64,000 bases of DNA from the NCBI GenBank assembly GCA_016709025.1, contig JADJEQ010000026.1:1-64000 (forward strand). Reading direction: 5' to 3'. The notes beneath the pieces were generated by a model that was given only the letters and a program-made list of their open reading frames with translations, had not been told where the DNA came from and ran no database searches. The position numbers and the translations under genes are program-made. The stretch comes from Bacteroidales bacterium. Lineage in GTDB: Bacteria > Bacteroidota > Bacteroidia > Bacteroidales > Lentimicrobiaceae. Below are positions 62,463 to 64,000 of this stretch, in pieces. The stretch's first letter is position 1; the number at the start of each line of letters is the position of its first letter.

Positions 62463-63590
62463 TCACTCCATCACCAGGTTAAATCCACCTTTTACCAACA
62501 CATTTTCCAGGCCTTCCGGACTCAGAATTTCAGTAAATCCATTGCTGCTGAGGCCGGTTTTAACTTCCTTTCTGGTAAATTTCATTTCCTTGCCTTCGGA
62601 AGAGGTAAGCACCAATACCAGCCGGCTGTTGCCCGATTTCAGAATGGCTTCGTCGGGCAGGGCCATCACCTCTTTTTCACCTGTAAATATTTCGGCTTCA
62701 ATATACATTTCATTGATCAATAAAGGTCTTTCCGAGGGTTGAATACTGCCTATAACTGTTACAGCTTTGGTTTCAGGATCAATGGTACGACTGTATGATA
62801 ACAATTCGCCATGGTAAACAATTGCCGGATTGCCCGGGCTGAAGAAACTGATCTTTGATCCCGGATTCAGGACTTTCAAATCTTTTTCAAAAACTGAAAG
62901 TTTCAATTGCAATTGATTCAGGTCAACCAATTGCATAATGGATTGCTGCGGATCAGCAAAGGAGCCGGTTTCAACCTCCAGCGCAGATATGTATCCATTG
63001 ATGGGTGCATACAGGCTGATCTCAGATACCATAACCCCCTCCTTAACCTTATCTGCATTCAACCCCAGCATCAGTAAGGTAGTTTTAAGCCCTTCGCACT
63101 TCGAATACAGGCTTTTATATTCACTCTCTGCATTCATGTATGACTTTTGAGAGGAGATGTTGTCATCAGCCAGGGCTTTTTGTCTTTCATATTCGGCGTG
63201 CACGGCTTTTAACATGCTTGATGATTCGGCATATTCCTGCTGAAGTTTTACAAATTCGGTGCTTTCGAGTGTACAGAGCAACTGCCCTTTTGTTACCCGG
63301 TCACCGGTATTAACCGCAATCCTCTTTATTTTTCCGGCCATCAGGCTGCTTACCCGTGCCATCCCTGCGGGGGAAGTGGTAACTTTTCCATTTGAGCGGA
63401 TGTTTCCGGCAAAAATTCTTTTCAATGGTCTGCCCAGTTCCATCCCGGAAGATTCAAACTGGACTTTGCTAATGCTGATGGTATCAATCGCGCTGACTTC
63501 TGATTCACCAGACTCACTTTTCGGGGAACCGCAGGAGATAAACAGCGTGGCTGAAAGAAAGATGCCTGATAAAAAATACAATTTCATCAT
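62463..63590 (-). CDS. RND efflux periplasmic adaptor, CusB/CzcB type
   Basis: A 375-residue membrane-fusion lipoprotein (lipobox TLFISC, Cys about 20). It has a biotinyl-lipoyl-like first half (MAGKIKRIAVNTGDRVTKGQ), a helical hairpin (about 110-175, EYAESSSMLKAVHAEYERQK), a second lipoyl half (ISLYAPINGYISALEVETGS), then beta-barrel and membrane-proximal domains. It links an inner-membrane RND pump to the outer-membrane channel. The upstream gene on the same strand, 7 bases away, is a TolC/CusC-type channel. Metal (Cu/Zn/Co) or drug efflux is likely; no metal-binding Met cluster is visible. Confidence 0.85.
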   Translation of the reverse strand: MMKLYFLSGIFLSATLFISCGSPKSESGESEVSAIDTISISKVQFESSGMELGRPLKRIFAGNIRSNGKVTTSPAGMARVSSLMAGKIKRIAVNTGDRVTKGQLLCTLESTEFVKLQQEYAESSSMLKAVHAEYERQKALADDNISSQKSYMNAESEYKSLYSKCEGLKTTLLMLGLNADKVKEGVMVSEISLYAPINGYISALEVETGSFADPQQSIMQLVDLNQLQLKLSVFEKDLKVLNPGSKISFFSPGNPAIVYHGELLSYSRTIDPETKAVTVIGSIQPSERPLLINEMYIEAEIFTGEKEVMALPDEAILKSGNSRLVLVLTSSEGKEMKFTRKEVKTGLSSNGFTEILSPEGLENVLVKGGFNLVME

Positions 63591-63597
63591 AACACAA

Positions 63598-64000
63598 TCA
63601 GTTTATGGTTAAGTAGTTTAATTCCAATACTATGCGATTGTATCCGGCCAGGTTATCCAGATAGTTTAACTCTATTTCAGTCGCAGTTTCAAGACTCTGG
63701 ATAAACCCGAAGAAGTCTGTTTCACCGCGCTGATAGCTTATTTGCGCGGCACGGTAGATTTCTTTCGCCAGGTTGCTGCCGTTTTCGATAAAATAATTAA
63801 CCGATTCCCGGTATTTCTCCAGTTCATCTCTCAATGCACTTTTCCTGGAGGAGAGTTGCAACTTAAGATTTTCTTCTTCGTTAAGGGCAATTTCATAATC
63901 CAGTCTGGCTGATTTGATTTTTGCCCGCTGCCCTCCGAAGAACAAGGGTAATGCAAGACCGGCCTGATAACCAGGATAGTTTTTAGATCCGGAATAACTA
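63598..64000 (-). CDS. TolC/CusC-family outer-membrane efflux channel (C-terminal part, runs off the window)
   Basis: The C-terminal 133 residues of an outer-membrane factor. The frame is open to the window edge and includes GYQAGLALPLFFGGQRAKIK, then a long helical segment (IALNEEENLKLQLSSRKSAL, QISYQRGETDFFGFIQSLE) and ends LELNYLTIN. LALPLFFGGQRAK is a hallmark of this family. It should lie next to the adaptor and, beyond the edge, perhaps an RND pump. Confidence 0.8.
   Translation of the reverse strand, partial: SYSGSKNYPGYQAGLALPLFFGGQRAKIKSARLDYEIALNEEENLKLQLSSRKSALRDELEKYRESVNYFIENGSNLAKEIYRAAQISYQRGETDFFGFIQSLETATEIELNYLDNLAGYNRIVLELNYLTIN

Overview
The window comes from a Bacteroidota chromosome, most likely a Bacteroidales or Marinilabiliales-like environmental lineage. 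The signs are a SusC/SusD pair, two type IX secretion (T9SS) sorting-domain proteins, an RprX/RprY-type two-component pair, Bacteroidota-type promoters (-33 TTTG or TTG, -7 TAnnTTTG), and intergenic space filled with short-period repeats. I recognised no tRNA, rRNA or CRISPR array. Several reading frames break at homopolymers, and one stretch (about 35,975-36,310) looks like poor consensus, so some pseudogene calls may be sequencing errors.

Region 1 (1-11.4 kb) is an accessory island. It holds an AbiEi/AbiEii type IV toxin-antitoxin (toxin frameshifted), a polysaccharide-deacetylase-like gene split by two copies of one low-complexity element, an antitoxin/PIN-toxin pair (toxin interrupted), two AAA_14/DUF4143 ATPases, a four-helix-bundle (S23-type) protein and a YafQ-type toxin-antitoxin pair. 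Repeat arrays separate these modules, many with a 7-bp period, including two blocks of an 88-bp tandem repeat. Stop codons of many genes lie inside or right at the start of these arrays.

Region 2 (11.4-30.5 kb) is mostly housekeeping: a secreted GH3 beta-glucosidase with a PA14 insert, phosphoglycerate kinase, a YbdL-type aminotransferase next to a YafV-type omega-amidase, a DEAD-box helicase, RprXY, a cytidylate-kinase-like protein, MenG, a lipoprotein zinc peptidase, a Rossmann-fold reductase and a small T9SS cargo protein. Each gap carries its own 7-8 bp repeat word.

Region 3 (30.7-37.1 kb) is a six-gene set: TetR regulator, outer-membrane barrel protein, ABC ATPase, two FtsX/LolC-like permeases and a LolA-like carrier. 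It reads as a self-contained inner-to-outer-membrane trafficking route under TetR control.

Region 4 (37.2-54.8 kb) is the most interesting part. It is a ribose-utilisation (rus)-like locus: a divergent helical-repeat protein (possible regulator), then one co-directional, tightly spaced operon of ribokinase, SusC, SusD, three tandem secreted ADP-ribosylglycohydrolase-family proteins, two tandem two-domain esterases (the first frameshifted), a GRP-family sugar transporter and a small lipoprotein, ending at a strong hairpin terminator. The gene set resembles the Bacteroides thetaiotaomicron rus locus but has no nucleoside hydrolase, has three ADP-ribosylglycohydrolases and adds esterases. This suggests an acylated riboside or ADP-ribose-type substrate.

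Region 5 (54.9-64 kb) has a 61-bp MITE with a 3-bp target duplication, an SLC13-type carboxylate transporter, a frameshifted surface protein with two DUF3494 (ice-binding-type) domains, a Kelch-like T9SS protein with a frameshift in its signal peptide, and the end of a CusB/CusC-like efflux operon that runs off the window.
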